Shown: positions 34,977 through 43,197 of the stretch, piece after piece
How positions within the stretch are numbered: position 1 is the first letter of the stretch
Layout: each line of letters starts with the position of its first letter
Assembly: GCF_021398715.1 (NCBI RefSeq)
Contig: NZ_CP090347.1
Span: forward strand, 2,976,001-3,040,000
DNA length: 64,000 bases
Origin: Microbacterium binotii
Lineage (GTDB): Bacteria; Actinomycetota; Actinomycetes; Actinomycetales; Microbacteriaceae
Direction of reading: 5' to 3'
The notes under the pieces: generated by a model
Told to the model about the DNA's origin: nothing
Database searches by the model: none
Seen by the model: the letters and a program-made list of their open reading frames with translations, nothing else
Made by a program: the position numbers and the translations under genes

Positions 34977-35477
34977 TTAGAAGAATGACTGTTTCACACC
35001 GGCTGCGTCGGCGACCTCTTTCGCGACCGAGCGCATCAGACGCTCCCTCCCGTAGACATTAGTGGCGGAGTAAGACTCTTTACGCTCGCCGCTCTTATAA
35101 AAGATGACGATCATTCCCACCCGACCGATGAAAGGGACCCACCCAATGAACGTTCCGGTGAGCATCGTACTCACCGAGTATATTCTTATGGATTCAATCT
35201 CTTCGAATCGCACTTCAAATGCGCGGATCCAATTACGGCAAACCAAACTATGGTCGGTCAAATACATGCCGAGAGACCACACGCGAGCGGCGAGAAAGAA
35301 AGCGAGAGAGATGATGAACAGCGGGGAAAACGTCCACCAGCCCTTCCACGGCATCGACGCGAGCAATACACCAGAGTATGCCGCGACAGCTAGATACAGC
35401 ACGGCACTCGTGACCGCCATGATCCTCACGCCCCGCTGAGAGCCCACGAGTAATCTCTCACCACTCAAACGAACCAC
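34977..35477 (-). CDS. Two-helix membrane protein with PH-like C-terminal domain, paralogue 2
   Basis: 166 residues with the same architecture as the gene at 34409-34915: MVRLSGERLLVGSQRGVRI start, two hydrophobic helices, then a PH-like domain (CRNWIRAFEVRFEEIESIRIYSVSTMLTGTF..., GMIVIFYKSGERKESYSATNVYG). GTG 35477 is used; it aligns with the ATG of the paralogue and has GGGG just upstream. The preceding gene ends 19 bp before it. No signal for secretion. Function unknown; duplicated small membrane PH-like proteins are compatible with an immunity or envelope-stress role, but nothing here proves either. Confidence 0.65.
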   Translation of the reverse strand: MVRLSGERLLVGSQRGVRIMAVTSAVLYLAVAAYSGVLLASMPWKGWWTFSPLFIISLAFFLAARVWSLGMYLTDHSLVCRNWIRAFEVRFEEIESIRIYSVSTMLTGTFIGWVPFIGRVGMIVIFYKSGERKESYSATNVYGRERLMRSVAKEVADAAGVKQSFF

Positions 35478-35496
35478 CCCCAGCGACGAGGACTCC

Positions 35497-35766
35497 TCAT
35501 CTCACGTTCACAAGCTGAGTGACGGCTCCGATGAATGTGAGCAGGCCGAACGTACTCATGAGAACGCCCGCTAACCCGAGCGACCACGGGCGCTGCATCT
35601 TCCTTAAGAATGTCATGCCGCGCCCGCGAAGAAGTACATCCTCCCTCTGCAATATCGAGGCAAGAAGTGGCTTGCGAAACCAGACGACCAAGATACCCGC
35701 AATGGATGTCAAGGCGCCCATGATCATGCTGGGAACGAACGACTGAGGTTCCAACTCCGCGCTCAC
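35497..35766 (-). CDS. Small two-helix membrane protein, 89 aa
   Basis: The first gene of the island operon. The 89-residue product has two membrane helices (SMIMGALTSIAGILVVWF and LGLAGVLMSTFGLLTFIGAV) separated by a basic loop (RKPLLASILQREDVLLRGRGMTFLRKMQRPW). GTG 35766 is chosen because GGAGGGGG stands ~8 bases upstream. It is followed at 19 bp by the duplicated PH-like membrane proteins, so it is probably cotranscribed with them. Not recognised. Confidence 0.55.
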   Translation of the reverse strand: MSAELEPQSFVPSMIMGALTSIAGILVVWFRKPLLASILQREDVLLRGRGMTFLRKMQRPWSLGLAGVLMSTFGLLTFIGAVTQLVNVR

Positions 35767-35845
35767 GGTACGATTCCCCCTCCACCGCTGCACCCCACAC
35801 CGGCACCGACCCCAAAGTACCCCAAGGGTCCCGCGCCGCTGGGCC

Positions 35846-36625
35846 TCAAGCGCGGGTGGTGACGTGCTCGGCGAAGAGGCCGGGCCAGGCCATCACGCCG
35901 TAGGGGCTGCGAGCCACGATCAGGCGACTGTCGTCGATGAGCTCGCGCAGTGTGCGCGCGGTCTTGAGCGGATGCGTGCGGTCGCCGGTCCAGGCGAGGA
36001 TGAGGGTGGGCACCTCGATGCGGGCGATGCGCTTCTTGGGTGGAAGGTCGGTGGCCGCCGCTCCGCGCAGCACGATGGGCAGCAACTCGGCCGGCACGGT
36101 GGGACGCGTCTCCGGCGCGTCCGCGAGGGCCGGCGGAACGGGAGCCGTGTCACCGATCTCGAGCAGGGCGGAGAGACCCCCGCGCTCGACGAGTTGGGCG
36201 TTAGCCCGGTACACATCACCCTGCGCACGACGTCGCTTGTACGCGGTCGGCGGCGTGACGAGGGTGAGCGTCGAGAAGCGGCGCCGGTCTGCGGATGCCG
36301 CGTGCAGCAGGGTGCCCGTCCCCATCGACGGACCGACACCGTGCACCTTCTCGCCGGGCGCGACCGCGTCCAGCAGCATGAGCAGGTCTTCTGCCAGCGC
36401 GTCCCAGCCGTAGTCCGACTCGCGGTCGGTGCCGCTCGATCGTCCGTGGCCGCGCGCGTCGTAGCGGAGGATGCGGTGACCGCGCAGTGCCCGACCGAGG
36501 TCCAGACCCAGCTGCGCGTCGCGGCTGCGGCTGGAGGTGAGGCCGTGCAACTGCACGACGAGCGGGCCCTCGTCGCCGGTGATGTCGTAGTCGAGACTCG
36601 CTCCCCGCACACGTAGCGCCGGCAT
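35846..36625 (-). CDS. Alpha/beta hydrolase
   Basis: A 259-residue alpha/beta-hydrolase. It has an oxyanion region LVVQLHGLTSSRS, the strand-turn YDARGHGRSSG, a nucleophile elbow GVGPSMGTGT whose Ser is the likely catalytic residue (GxSxG), an acid in LAWTGDRTHPL, and a His probably in the C-terminal AEHVTTRA. The substrate is unknown. ATG 36625 with GGAG six bases upstream is preferred over the in-frame GTG at 36643. It borders the low-GC island on the right and is divergent from the condensation-domain gene. Base composition is back to the high-GC norm here, so it belongs to the core side of the boundary. Confidence 0.85.
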   Translation of the reverse strand: MPALRVRGASLDYDITGDEGPLVVQLHGLTSSRSRDAQLGLDLGRALRGHRILRYDARGHGRSSGTDRESDYGWDALAEDLLMLLDAVAPGEKVHGVGPSMGTGTLLHAASADRRRFSTLTLVTPPTAYKRRRAQGDVYRANAQLVERGGLSALLEIGDTAPVPPALADAPETRPTVPAELLPIVLRGAAATDLPPKKRIARIEVPTLILAWTGDRTHPLKTARTLRELIDDSRLIVARSPYGVMAWPGLFAEHVTTRA

Positions 36626-36671
36626 CCGCGTCTCCGTTCCCACCCGTCCACTGCCCGCAATCTGCGCCCCC

Positions 36672-36677
36672 TAGACT
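36672..36677 (+). promoter_or_regulatory. Candidate near-leaderless -10 (TAGACT, N8, ATG)
   Basis: TAGACT lies eight bases before ATG 36686, in the 60-bp interval divergent from the hydrolase, leaving a leader of at most a base or two. Confidence 0.35.
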
Positions 36678-36685
36678 ACGGCGCC

Positions 36686-37978
36686 ATGCGCCTCACGAAT
36701 GTCGCCCACCTCCGGCTCCCGGCCGGACGGCTGCACAGCTATGACGTCGTGATCGAAGCGACGGACGAGGAGCTCCCCGTCTCGTTCGACCAGGGCCGCC
36801 ATGTCGGCGAGGGCGACCGTCCGGGATCGTGGATGGCGATGTCGTTCCGGCTCCCGACTGCCGAGCGCGAAGCGCTGGGTCGGGCGTGGGATGCGGTCGT
36901 CGCCCGCCACGGAACACTGCGCACCGTCTTCCGCGACCACGACGGCGTGCGGCTCTTCGCAGGCTCGCAGGCCCCCGGCACCTGGCGCTCGCATCCGACG
37001 GATGCCGGAATGGCCGAGGCGGTGCGGGAGGCCTTCGACACCGGCTGCCGCCCGTACGGCGCGGGCTCGTTCCTGCTGTGTCTCGTGGAGCCGGATGCGG
37101 GCGAGCCGGTCGTCATCATCGGCAGCGATCACGCGCACGTCGACATGTGGTCGCTCCTGGTGCTGGGTCGCGACCTGGATCGCGCGCTGCGCCGCGTGCA
37201 GGCGGGGGCGGAGGTGGACCTGGAGCCCGCGCATCCGTTCGCCGAGCACACCGCCCTGCTGGAGGCGATGGGCGAGTCGCCCGCCGACGTGCGCGACGAG
37301 TGGGAGCGCCTGCTCGCCGCCGGCGGACAGGCCATGCCGCGCTTCCCGCTTCCGCTCGGCGACATGAGCCGCGCCCACGACGAGCTCGTGGAGGTGCGAG
37401 ACGTGCTCGATCCCGCACAGGTCGTGGAGCTGACCCGCGTCGCGGACGAGCGCGGTGTACGGCCGACCGCCGTCGCGCTCGCGGCGGTCACACGTGCCAC
37501 CCGTCGCGTCGCCGACGCACCCCTGCGCGCCGTATTCCCCGTGCACAGTCGGAACGATCCCCGGTGGACGGATGCGGTGGGCTGGTTCATCACGAACTCG
37601 GTCATCGAGTGCGAGGACGGCGACCCGGAGGCGTGCGCCGCGGATGTCCGCCGCGCGCTGCAGCTCGGCTCGCATCCGCTGGCTCCGGTGTTCGCGCCCC
37701 GCGGCGGGATGCCCCGAACGCCGGGCATGTTCGCGCTGTCGTGGTTGGACACACGACGCCTGCCCGTCTCGGTCGATGACCCGCAGGCATCGTGGATCTC
37801 CGCGGTGATCCGCACGAACGGCGTGATGATCTGGTTCGTCATCAACGACACCGGCCTGCATCTGCGCTGCCGCTACCCGGATACCCCCGAGGCGCGCGCC
37901 TCGCTCACGCTCTGGCTGGATGCGGTGGAGAGCGAGCTCAGGGCGGCGGCGACCGCATCCGTTCCGGTTGCGGGCTGA
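36686..37978 (+). CDS. Stand-alone condensation-domain (C-domain/PapA-like acyltransferase) protein
   Basis: A 430-residue protein with the two-lobed condensation/acyltransferase fold. The N-lobe has LGRAWDAVVARHGTLRTVF (the usual LxxRHxxLRT pattern) and an active-site motif SDHAHVDMWSLLVL, in which HxHxxDM takes the place of HHxxxDG. The C-lobe shows DAVGWFITNSVIE in place of the usual GxFVNT and later RTNGVMIWFVIN. It may transfer an acyl group to an alcohol or amine, as PapA-type enzymes do. There is no carrier protein, adenylation or ketosynthase gene nearby, so this is not part of a visible NRPS/PKS cluster. Confidence 0.75.
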   Translation: MRLTNVAHLRLPAGRLHSYDVVIEATDEELPVSFDQGRHVGEGDRPGSWMAMSFRLPTAEREALGRAWDAVVARHGTLRTVFRDHDGVRLFAGSQAPGTWRSHPTDAGMAEAVREAFDTGCRPYGAGSFLLCLVEPDAGEPVVIIGSDHAHVDMWSLLVLGRDLDRALRRVQAGAEVDLEPAHPFAEHTALLEAMGESPADVRDEWERLLAAGGQAMPRFPLPLGDMSRAHDELVEVRDVLDPAQVVELTRVADERGVRPTAVALAAVTRATRRVADAPLRAVFPVHSRNDPRWTDAVGWFITNSVIECEDGDPEACAADVRRALQLGSHPLAPVFAPRGGMPRTPGMFALSWLDTRRLPVSVDDPQASWISAVIRTNGVMIWFVINDTGLHLRCRYPDTPEARASLTLWLDAVESELRAAATASVPVAG

Positions 37979-37985
37979 GCACCAC

Positions 37986-38288
37986 TCACTCGGCTGCGTC
38001 CACCCGGAAGTGACGCAGACCCAACGGGGCCTCGAGGTACCGTTCCTCACCGGGGAAGGTCACCGGCTCGGTGCGCCAGCGCGCGCCGACATAGGAGATC
38101 AGATCCGCTTCATCGCGCCACGCGGAGACGTACTGGATGCGGCGCGGGTCCGCCTCGTCCACCAGCACCTCGTGACGCACGAGGCCGGGGTGTCGATCGG
38201 GGAAGTCGGCGACGAGCTCATGCAGCCGAGCGAGGAACTCCCGCTCGGCACCGGCGCGCACGATCGCCTCGGATACGCGGAGGATCAT
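37986..38288 (-). CDS. ABM-domain (antibiotic biosynthesis monooxygenase-like) protein
   Basis: A 100-residue protein of the dimeric ferredoxin-like ABM fold: MILRVSEAIVRAGAEREFLARLHELVADFPDRHPGLVRHEVLVDEADPRRIQYVSAWRDEADLISY shows the strand-helix-strand spacing and the WRDEADL(F/I) motif. Members are cofactor-free monooxygenases or haem-degrading enzymes, while many are of unknown role. Both ends are closely packed: 7 bp from the convergent condensation-domain gene and 49 bp from the divergent POT transporter. Confidence 0.75.
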   Translation of the reverse strand: MILRVSEAIVRAGAEREFLARLHELVADFPDRHPGLVRHEVLVDEADPRRIQYVSAWRDEADLISYVGARWRTEPVTFPGEERYLEAPLGLRHFRVDAAE

Positions 38289-38324
38289 GGCGGCAGGTTA
38301 GCGCGACGGGGGCGCGCACGGCGC

Positions 38325-38330
38325 TACGGT
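38325..38330 (+). promoter_or_regulatory. Leaderless-type -10 (TACGGT, N7, ATG) for the POT transporter
   Basis: TACGGT is followed by GGCGGTT and the ATG at 38338. No ribosome-binding site with proper spacing is present, which supports leaderless initiation and the ATG 38338 start. Confidence 0.5.
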
Positions 38331-38337
38331 GGCGGTT

Positions 38338-39795
38338 ATGACTGCGCCCGAGAGCACCACGCGCGACACCCGCTTCTTCGGGCAGCCCCGGGCGCTGGCC
38401 CACGTATTCGGCGTGGAGATGTGGGAGCGGTTCAGCTTCTACGGCATGCAGGGGATCCTGCTCATCTACCTGTACTACTCCGCGACCGAGGGCGGGCTCG
38501 GCCTCGATAAGGCCGTCGCGACCGGCATCGTCGGGGCCTACGGCGGCGCCGTGTACCTGTCGACGATCCTCGGCGCCTGGATCGCCGACCGTCTGCTCGG
38601 CTCCGAACGCGTGCTGTTCTTCAGCGCGATCGTGATCATGGCGGGGCACATCGCGCTCGCCGTCCTGCCCGGCTTCGTCGGCGTGGGCATCGGCCTGGCG
38701 CTCGTGGCCCTCGGCTCCGGCGGGCTGAAAGCCAACGCCACGTCCGTCGTCGGCACGCTGTACACCGACGACGACCCCCGCCGCGACGGCGGGTTCTCGC
38801 TGTTCTACCTGGGCATCAACCTGGGGGCGTTCTTCGGGGCGCTGCTGACCGGGCTGCTGCAGTCGCTCGCCGGCTTCCACTGGGGCTTCGGCCTCGCGGC
38901 GGTCGGGATGGCCATCGGTCTCGTGCAGTACTCCTTCGGCCGTCGTGGGTTGCCCGCCGAGGCGCGCGCGGTGCCGAATCCGTTCCCGCGCGAGCGGCAC
39001 GCGCTGTGGATCGGGATCGCCGTGGCCGGTGTCGTCGTCATCGTGGCGAGCGTGCTGTTCGGCATCGTGCGCGCCGACAATCTGGCTCTCGTCGTCATCG
39101 TCGTGACGATCGTGGCGGCGATCGCCTACTTCGCCGTCATCCTGAGCTCGCGGCGTATCGACGCGACCGAACGCTCGCGGGTCTACGCGTTCATCCCGCT
39201 GTTCATCGTGAGCGTCGGCTTCTGGTCGCTCTACCAGCAGCAGTTCACCGTGCTGACGATCTACTCCGACGAGCGCCTCAACCGGGATCTGTTCGGCTGG
39301 GAGATGCCCGTCTCGTGGGTGCAGTCGATCAACCCGGTGTTCATCATCCTGCTCTCCGGCGTCTTCGCGGCGCTCTGGACGAAGCTCGGCCGGCGGCAGC
39401 CGTCGACGCCCGTGAAGTTCGCGATCGGCGCGATCGTGATGGGCGTCGCGTTCTGGCTGTTCCTCGTCTGGGCGAACGGCGGACCGAACACCACGCCCCT
39501 GCTGGGCGTCATCGGCATCCTGTTCGTGTTCACCGTCGCCGAGCTGTTCATCTCTCCCATCGGTCTCTCGGTGTCGACCAAGCTCGGACCGACGATCTTC
39601 CACACCCAGATGGTCGCGCTGTTCTTCCTCTCGGTCGCACTGGGCACGGCGATCGCCGGTGCGCTCGGCGAGTTCTACGACCCCGAGAACGAGATCGGCT
39701 ACTTCTCGATCCTCGGGTTCATCGCGGTCGCCCTCGGCGTCGTGCTGCTGCTGGCCGTGAAGCCGGTGCTGCGTCTCATGAAGGGTGTGCGCTGA
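38338..39795 (+). CDS. POT/PTR2-family proton-dependent oligopeptide transporter
   Basis: Imports di- and tripeptides with protons. A 485-residue polytopic protein with about 14 helices. Conserved family signatures are the proton-coupling EMWERFSFYGMQGIL (ExxERFxYYG) in helix 1 and FSLFYLGINLGAFFG (the FYxxINxG motif). A third is SIGLSVSTKLGP-like PIGLSVSTKLGPTIF in the C-terminal half. The start is ATG 38338, seven bases after TACGGT. It is divergent from the ABM gene, and its end is 2 bp from the convergent IclR gene. Confidence 0.93.
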   Translation: MTAPESTTRDTRFFGQPRALAHVFGVEMWERFSFYGMQGILLIYLYYSATEGGLGLDKAVATGIVGAYGGAVYLSTILGAWIADRLLGSERVLFFSAIVIMAGHIALAVLPGFVGVGIGLALVALGSGGLKANATSVVGTLYTDDDPRRDGGFSLFYLGINLGAFFGALLTGLLQSLAGFHWGFGLAAVGMAIGLVQYSFGRRGLPAEARAVPNPFPRERHALWIGIAVAGVVVIVASVLFGIVRADNLALVVIVVTIVAAIAYFAVILSSRRIDATERSRVYAFIPLFIVSVGFWSLYQQQFTVLTIYSDERLNRDLFGWEMPVSWVQSINPVFIILLSGVFAALWTKLGRRQPSTPVKFAIGAIVMGVAFWLFLVWANGGPNTTPLLGVIGILFVFTVAELFISPIGLSVSTKLGPTIFHTQMVALFFLSVALGTAIAGALGEFYDPENEIGYFSILGFIAVALGVVLLLAVKPVLRLMKGVR

Positions 39796-39797
39796 GA

Positions 39798-40568
39798 TCA
39801 GACGCGGCGCAGCTCGTCGCTCACACGTTCGGCGGTGGCCTGCAGCGCCGGCAGGTAGTGCTGCATCAGGTGCTCGACGCTGTCGCGGGTCGCCGATGAC
39901 GAGACGTTGATCGCGGCCACGACCTCGCCGCTGCGATCGCGCACACCGACCGCGATCGAGCGGAGCCCCGCCTCGAGCTCGCCGTCCACGACCGCCCACC
40001 CCTGGGCTGCGACCCTGTCGAGTTCGGCGCCGAGGCGCGCCGCATCCGTCAGGGTCCGGTCGGTGAGCGGATGCAGATGCGCCAACGCCTCGGCGCGCGC
40101 GGATGCGGGCAGCGCCGCCAGCAGCACACGCCCCATGCTCGTGGCGTACGCCGGGAACCGCGTGCCGATCGTGATGCGCACGCTCATGATGCGCCGGGCC
40201 GGCACGCGGGCGATGTAGACGATGTCGGCGCCGTCGAGCACGGCCGCCGAGACGCTCTCCCCCACCTCGCGCGAGAGCAGTTCGAGGTGCGGTTGGAGGA
40301 CGTCAGGCAGCGACAGGGAGGAGAGGTAGCTGAAGCCCAGCTCGAGCACCCGCGGCGTGAGGGCGAACAGGCGTCCGTCGCTGCGCACGTAGCCGAGGCT
40401 CACGAGGGTGTGCAGGAAGCGGCGGGCCGCCGCGCGCGTGACCTCCGCACGGCGCGCGACGTCGCTCAGGGTGAGCTCTGCGTGATCAACGTCGAACGCG
40501 CGGATGACGGCGAGGCCGCGGGCGAGGGACTGCACGAACTCGCCGGATGCGTCGCCCTGCTCACTCAT
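39798..40568 (-). CDS. pcaR: IclR-family regulator, PcaR-like
   Basis: 256 residues. An N-terminal winged HTH (FVQSLARGLAVIRAFDVDHAELTLSDVARRAEVTRAAARRFLHTLVSLGYV) is followed by the IclR effector domain (SVSAAVLDGADIVYIARVPARRIMSVRITIGTRFPAYATSMGRVLLA). The sequence follows the PcaR/PcaU subgroup that senses protocatechuate or 3-oxoadipate. It is the last gene downstream of pcaI-pcaJ-pcaF on the same strand (22 bp after pcaF), which supports the role, yet it also has its own TATGGT box six bases before its ATG. It probably acts at the operator in front of pcaI. Confidence 0.82.
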   Translation of the reverse strand: MSEQGDASGEFVQSLARGLAVIRAFDVDHAELTLSDVARRAEVTRAAARRFLHTLVSLGYVRSDGRLFALTPRVLELGFSYLSSLSLPDVLQPHLELLSREVGESVSAAVLDGADIVYIARVPARRIMSVRITIGTRFPAYATSMGRVLLAALPASARAEALAHLHPLTDRTLTDAARLGAELDRVAAQGWAVVDGELEAGLRSIAVGVRDRSGEVVAAINVSSSATRDSVEHLMQHYLPALQATAERVSDELRRV

Positions 40569-40574
40569 CCGCTC

Positions 40575-40580
40575 ACCATA
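40575..40580 (-). promoter_or_regulatory. Leaderless-type -10 (TATGGT, N6, ATG) for pcaR
   Basis: Minus-strand TATGGT, then GAGCGG, then ATG 40568. It lies in the 22-bp gap after pcaF, so pcaR may be transcribed both from here and by read-through. Confidence 0.45.
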
Positions 40581-40590
40581 TCCGCGCCGG

Positions 40591-41766
40591 TCACCTCTCG
40601 AGGACGACCGCGAGCCCCTGCCCGACCCCGATGCAGATGGCGGCGACCGCGACGCCCCCGCCGCGACGGGCGAGCTCGTGCGCCGCGTGGCCGATGATGC
40701 GCCCGCCGGACGCGCCGAGGGGGTGACCGATCGCCAGCGCACCGCCGTGGATGTTCACCCGCTCAGGGTCCAGATCTGGCCAGCCGGCGATGCAGGCGAG
40801 GCTCTGCGAGGCGAACGCCTCGTTCAGCTCGACGACGTCGACGTCGTTCCACGTGAAGCCGGCGCGGGCGAGGGCCTTGTTGGCGGCCTCGATGGGCGCG
40901 ATCGGGAACACATCGGGGTCGACGCCGTGGGCGGCGCGGGCGGCGATGCGCGCCAACGGTTCGCCCGGAAGCGCTCCCTCCGCGGCGACGAGCACCGCGG
41001 AGGCGCCGTCGTTGATGGGAGACGAGTTGCCCGCGGTGACCGAGCCGTCGCCGTCCGACGCGAACAACGCGCGCAGCCCCGCGAGCTTCTCGACCGAGGT
41101 GTCGGGGCGGATGCTCTCATCGCGGGCGAGCTCAGCCCCGGGGACCTGCACGATCTCACCGTCGTACACGCCCGCGGCCCACGCCTCGGCGGCCAGACGG
41201 TGCGAACGTGCGGCGAACGCGTCCTGCGCCTCGCGCGAGACGCCCCACTCGCGCGCGATCTTCTCCGCCGACTCGCCGTTGCTGATCGTCCACGGCTTCG
41301 GCAGCGCGGGGTTCGTCATACGCCAGCCGATCGCCGTGTTCCACAGCGTCTGGTTGCCCACCGCGGGCCACGGCTTGGCCGACTTCTCGACGACGAAGGG
41401 GGCGCGGCTCATCGACTCGACGCCGCCGGCCAGGATGATGTCGGCGTCGCCGGACTCGATCGCACGGGACGCTTGGATGACGGCCTCCACCGACGAGGCG
41501 CAGAGGCGGTTGACGGTCGCGCCCGTCACGGTCGTCGGGAATCCCGCCAGGAGCGCGCCGAAGCGGGCGACGTTGCGGTTGTCCTCGCCCGCCTGGTTCG
41601 CGTCGCCGAAGATCACGTCGTCGATCCGGGCCGGGTCCAGGCCCGTGCGCTCGACGGCCGCGCGCATGACGAGTGCGGCGAGGTCGTCCGGCCGGACGCC
41701 GGAGAGCGCGCCCCCGGCACGCCCGAACGGGGTGCGCACGGCGTCGTACACGAAGCTCGCGGTCAT
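40591..41766 (-). CDS. pcaF: Beta-ketoadipyl-CoA thiolase
   Basis: Cleaves 3-oxoadipyl-CoA with CoA into succinyl-CoA and acetyl-CoA, the last step of the beta-ketoadipate pathway. The 391-residue thiolase has the acyl-carrying Cys in NRLCASSVEAV (Cys89), the GGVESMSRAPFV signature, the catalytic His in NIHGGALAIGHPLGASG, and the second Cys in AAICIGVGQG. ATG 41766 overlaps the pcaJ stop (ATGA). Chain length and the neighbouring pcaIJ genes make PcaF more likely than a general acetoacetyl-CoA thiolase. Confidence 0.93.
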   Translation of the reverse strand: MTASFVYDAVRTPFGRAGGALSGVRPDDLAALVMRAAVERTGLDPARIDDVIFGDANQAGEDNRNVARFGALLAGFPTTVTGATVNRLCASSVEAVIQASRAIESGDADIILAGGVESMSRAPFVVEKSAKPWPAVGNQTLWNTAIGWRMTNPALPKPWTISNGESAEKIAREWGVSREAQDAFAARSHRLAAEAWAAGVYDGEIVQVPGAELARDESIRPDTSVEKLAGLRALFASDGDGSVTAGNSSPINDGASAVLVAAEGALPGEPLARIAARAAHGVDPDVFPIAPIEAANKALARAGFTWNDVDVVELNEAFASQSLACIAGWPDLDPERVNIHGGALAIGHPLGASGGRIIGHAAHELARRGGGVAVAAICIGVGQGLAVVLER

Positions 41767-42440
41767 TTCTCCTCCTCCGACGCGGATGCGGCCGCATCCG
41801 TCGCATCGATGAGCGCGAGCCCGGTGAGCTCGCGCAGCTGCTCGACCGTGTTGTCGCCGAACGCCTCGGTGACGGCGAAACCCGCATCCGTGATCTCGAA
41901 GACCGCGTGGTCGGTGTAGACGCGCGAGACGCAGCCCACGCCGGTGAGCGGGTACGTGCAGGCGTCGACGAGCTTCGCCTCGCCGGAGCGGGTGAGCAGG
42001 TCGGTCATGACGTAGACCGATTTGGCGCCGATCGCGAGATCCATCGCCCCGCCGACGGCGGGGATCGCGCCGGGCTCGCCCGTCGACCAGTTCGCCAGGT
42101 CGCCGTTCTGCGCGACCTGGAACGCCCCGAGCACGCACACGTCGAGGTGCCCGCCGCGCATCATGGCGAACGAGTCGGCGTGGTGGAAGTACGCGGCACC
42201 CGCGACAGCCGTGACCGCCTGCTTGCCGGCATTGATGAGGTCGGGATCGATGCGATCGGGCGCCGGCGCCGGACCCATCCCCAGCAGACCGTTCTCTGTG
42301 TGCAGCACGATCTCGCGGTCGGCGGGCAGATGGTCGGCGACGAGCGTCGGCGCACCGATGCCGAGGTTCACGACCGCGCCGTCGGGGATGTCGGCGGCGA
42401 TGCGGCGGGCGAGGTCCGCGCGGGGGATGCGGGTGGTCAT
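41763..42440 (-). CDS. pcaJ: 3-oxoadipate CoA-transferase, subunit B
   Basis: With PcaI, transfers CoA from succinyl-CoA to 3-oxoadipate. The 225-residue beta subunit has the conserved VVNLGIGAPTLVADHLP start and the active-site Glu in VLHTENGLLGMGPAP, where the glutamate forms the enzyme-CoA thioester. Other signatures are GGHLDVCVLGAFQVAQNGDLANW and CSRVYTD near the end (CVSRVYTDHAVFEI). Four-base overlaps with pcaI upstream and pcaF downstream show a coupled operon. General succinyl-CoA:acetoacetate transferases look alike, but the pca context decides. Confidence 0.93.
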   Translation of the reverse strand: MTTRIPRADLARRIAADIPDGAVVNLGIGAPTLVADHLPADREIVLHTENGLLGMGPAPAPDRIDPDLINAGKQAVTAVAGAAYFHHADSFAMMRGGHLDVCVLGAFQVAQNGDLANWSTGEPGAIPAVGGAMDLAIGAKSVYVMTDLLTRSGEAKLVDACTYPLTGVGCVSRVYTDHAVFEITDAGFAVTEAFGDNTVEQLRELTGLALIDATDAAASASEEEK

Positions 42441-43180
42441 CGCTGCTCCTGGTTCTCGAGGGGGCGGCCTTCCAAGTCGGTGCCGCCGACGAACACGCCG
42501 TCCTTCAGCCAGCGCCGCTCGCCGACGGCGACCACACGATCGACGTAGAGACCCGGGGTCACGACCTTCTCCGGGTCGATCGAGCCCAGCGGCACGATCT
42601 CATCGACCTGCACGATCGTCGTCGTCGCTGCGGCCGCCATGATGGGCCCGAAGTTGCGGGCGGTCTCGCGGTAGACGAGGTTGCCCCAGCGATCCGCCGC
42701 GCGCGCCGAGATCAGCGCGTAGTCCGCGCGGATGGGGTGCTCGAGCACGTAGGTGCGCCCGTCGATCTCGCGGTGTTCCTTGCCCTCGGCGAGCGCGGTG
42801 CCGACGCCGGTCGGCGAGAAGAACGCGCCGATTCCTGCGCCGGCGGCGCGGATGCGTTCGGCGAGATTGCCCTGCGGGACGAGCTCGAGCTCGATGCGGC
42901 CGGAGCGGTAGAGGTCGTCGAACACCCAGGAGTCGGACTGCCGGGGGAAGGAGCACACGATGCGGCGCACGCGTCCGGCCGCGAGCAGGGCGGCGAGGCC
43001 CGTGTCACCGTTGCCCGCGTTGTTGTTCACGATCGTCAGGTCGCTCGCGCCGTGTGCAATGAGGGCGTCGATGAGTTCCACGGGCTGGCCGGCACGGCCG
43101 AACCCTCCGATCATGACGGTGGAGCCGTCCTCGATCCCGGCGACCGCCGACGCGATGTCGGCGACAGTCTTGTCGATCAC
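42437..43180 (-). CDS. pcaI: 3-oxoadipate CoA-transferase, subunit A
   Basis: The 247-residue alpha subunit carries the glycine-rich GSTVMIGGFGRAGQPVELIDALI at the N-terminus, TIVNNNAGNGDTGLAALL, and TGVGTALAEGKEHREIDGRTYVLE, all typical of the family. GTG 43180 is chosen because it sits behind an ideal AAGGAGGACGT site and starts the conserved sequence (VIDKTVADIASAV). It heads the pcaIJF operon; a cluster of TGTTCGC half-sites lies 18-53 bp upstream of the start. Confidence 0.93.
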   Translation of the reverse strand: MIDKTVADIASAVAGIEDGSTVMIGGFGRAGQPVELIDALIAHGASDLTIVNNNAGNGDTGLAALLAAGRVRRIVCSFPRQSDSWVFDDLYRSGRIELELVPQGNLAERIRAAGAGIGAFFSPTGVGTALAEGKEHREIDGRTYVLEHPIRADYALISARAADRWGNLVYRETARNFGPIMAAAATTTIVQVDEIVPLGSIDPEKVVTPGLYVDRVVAVGERRWLKDGVFVGGTDLEGRPLENQEQR

Positions 43181-43197
43181 ACGTCCTCCTTCGGAAG

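Noticed and set aside
28021..37978. A biosynthetic gene cluster (SARP regulator, exporter, condensation domain, ABM protein)
   Set aside because: No ketosynthase, adenylation, carrier or terpene gene is present, and the elements are separated by an unrelated island.
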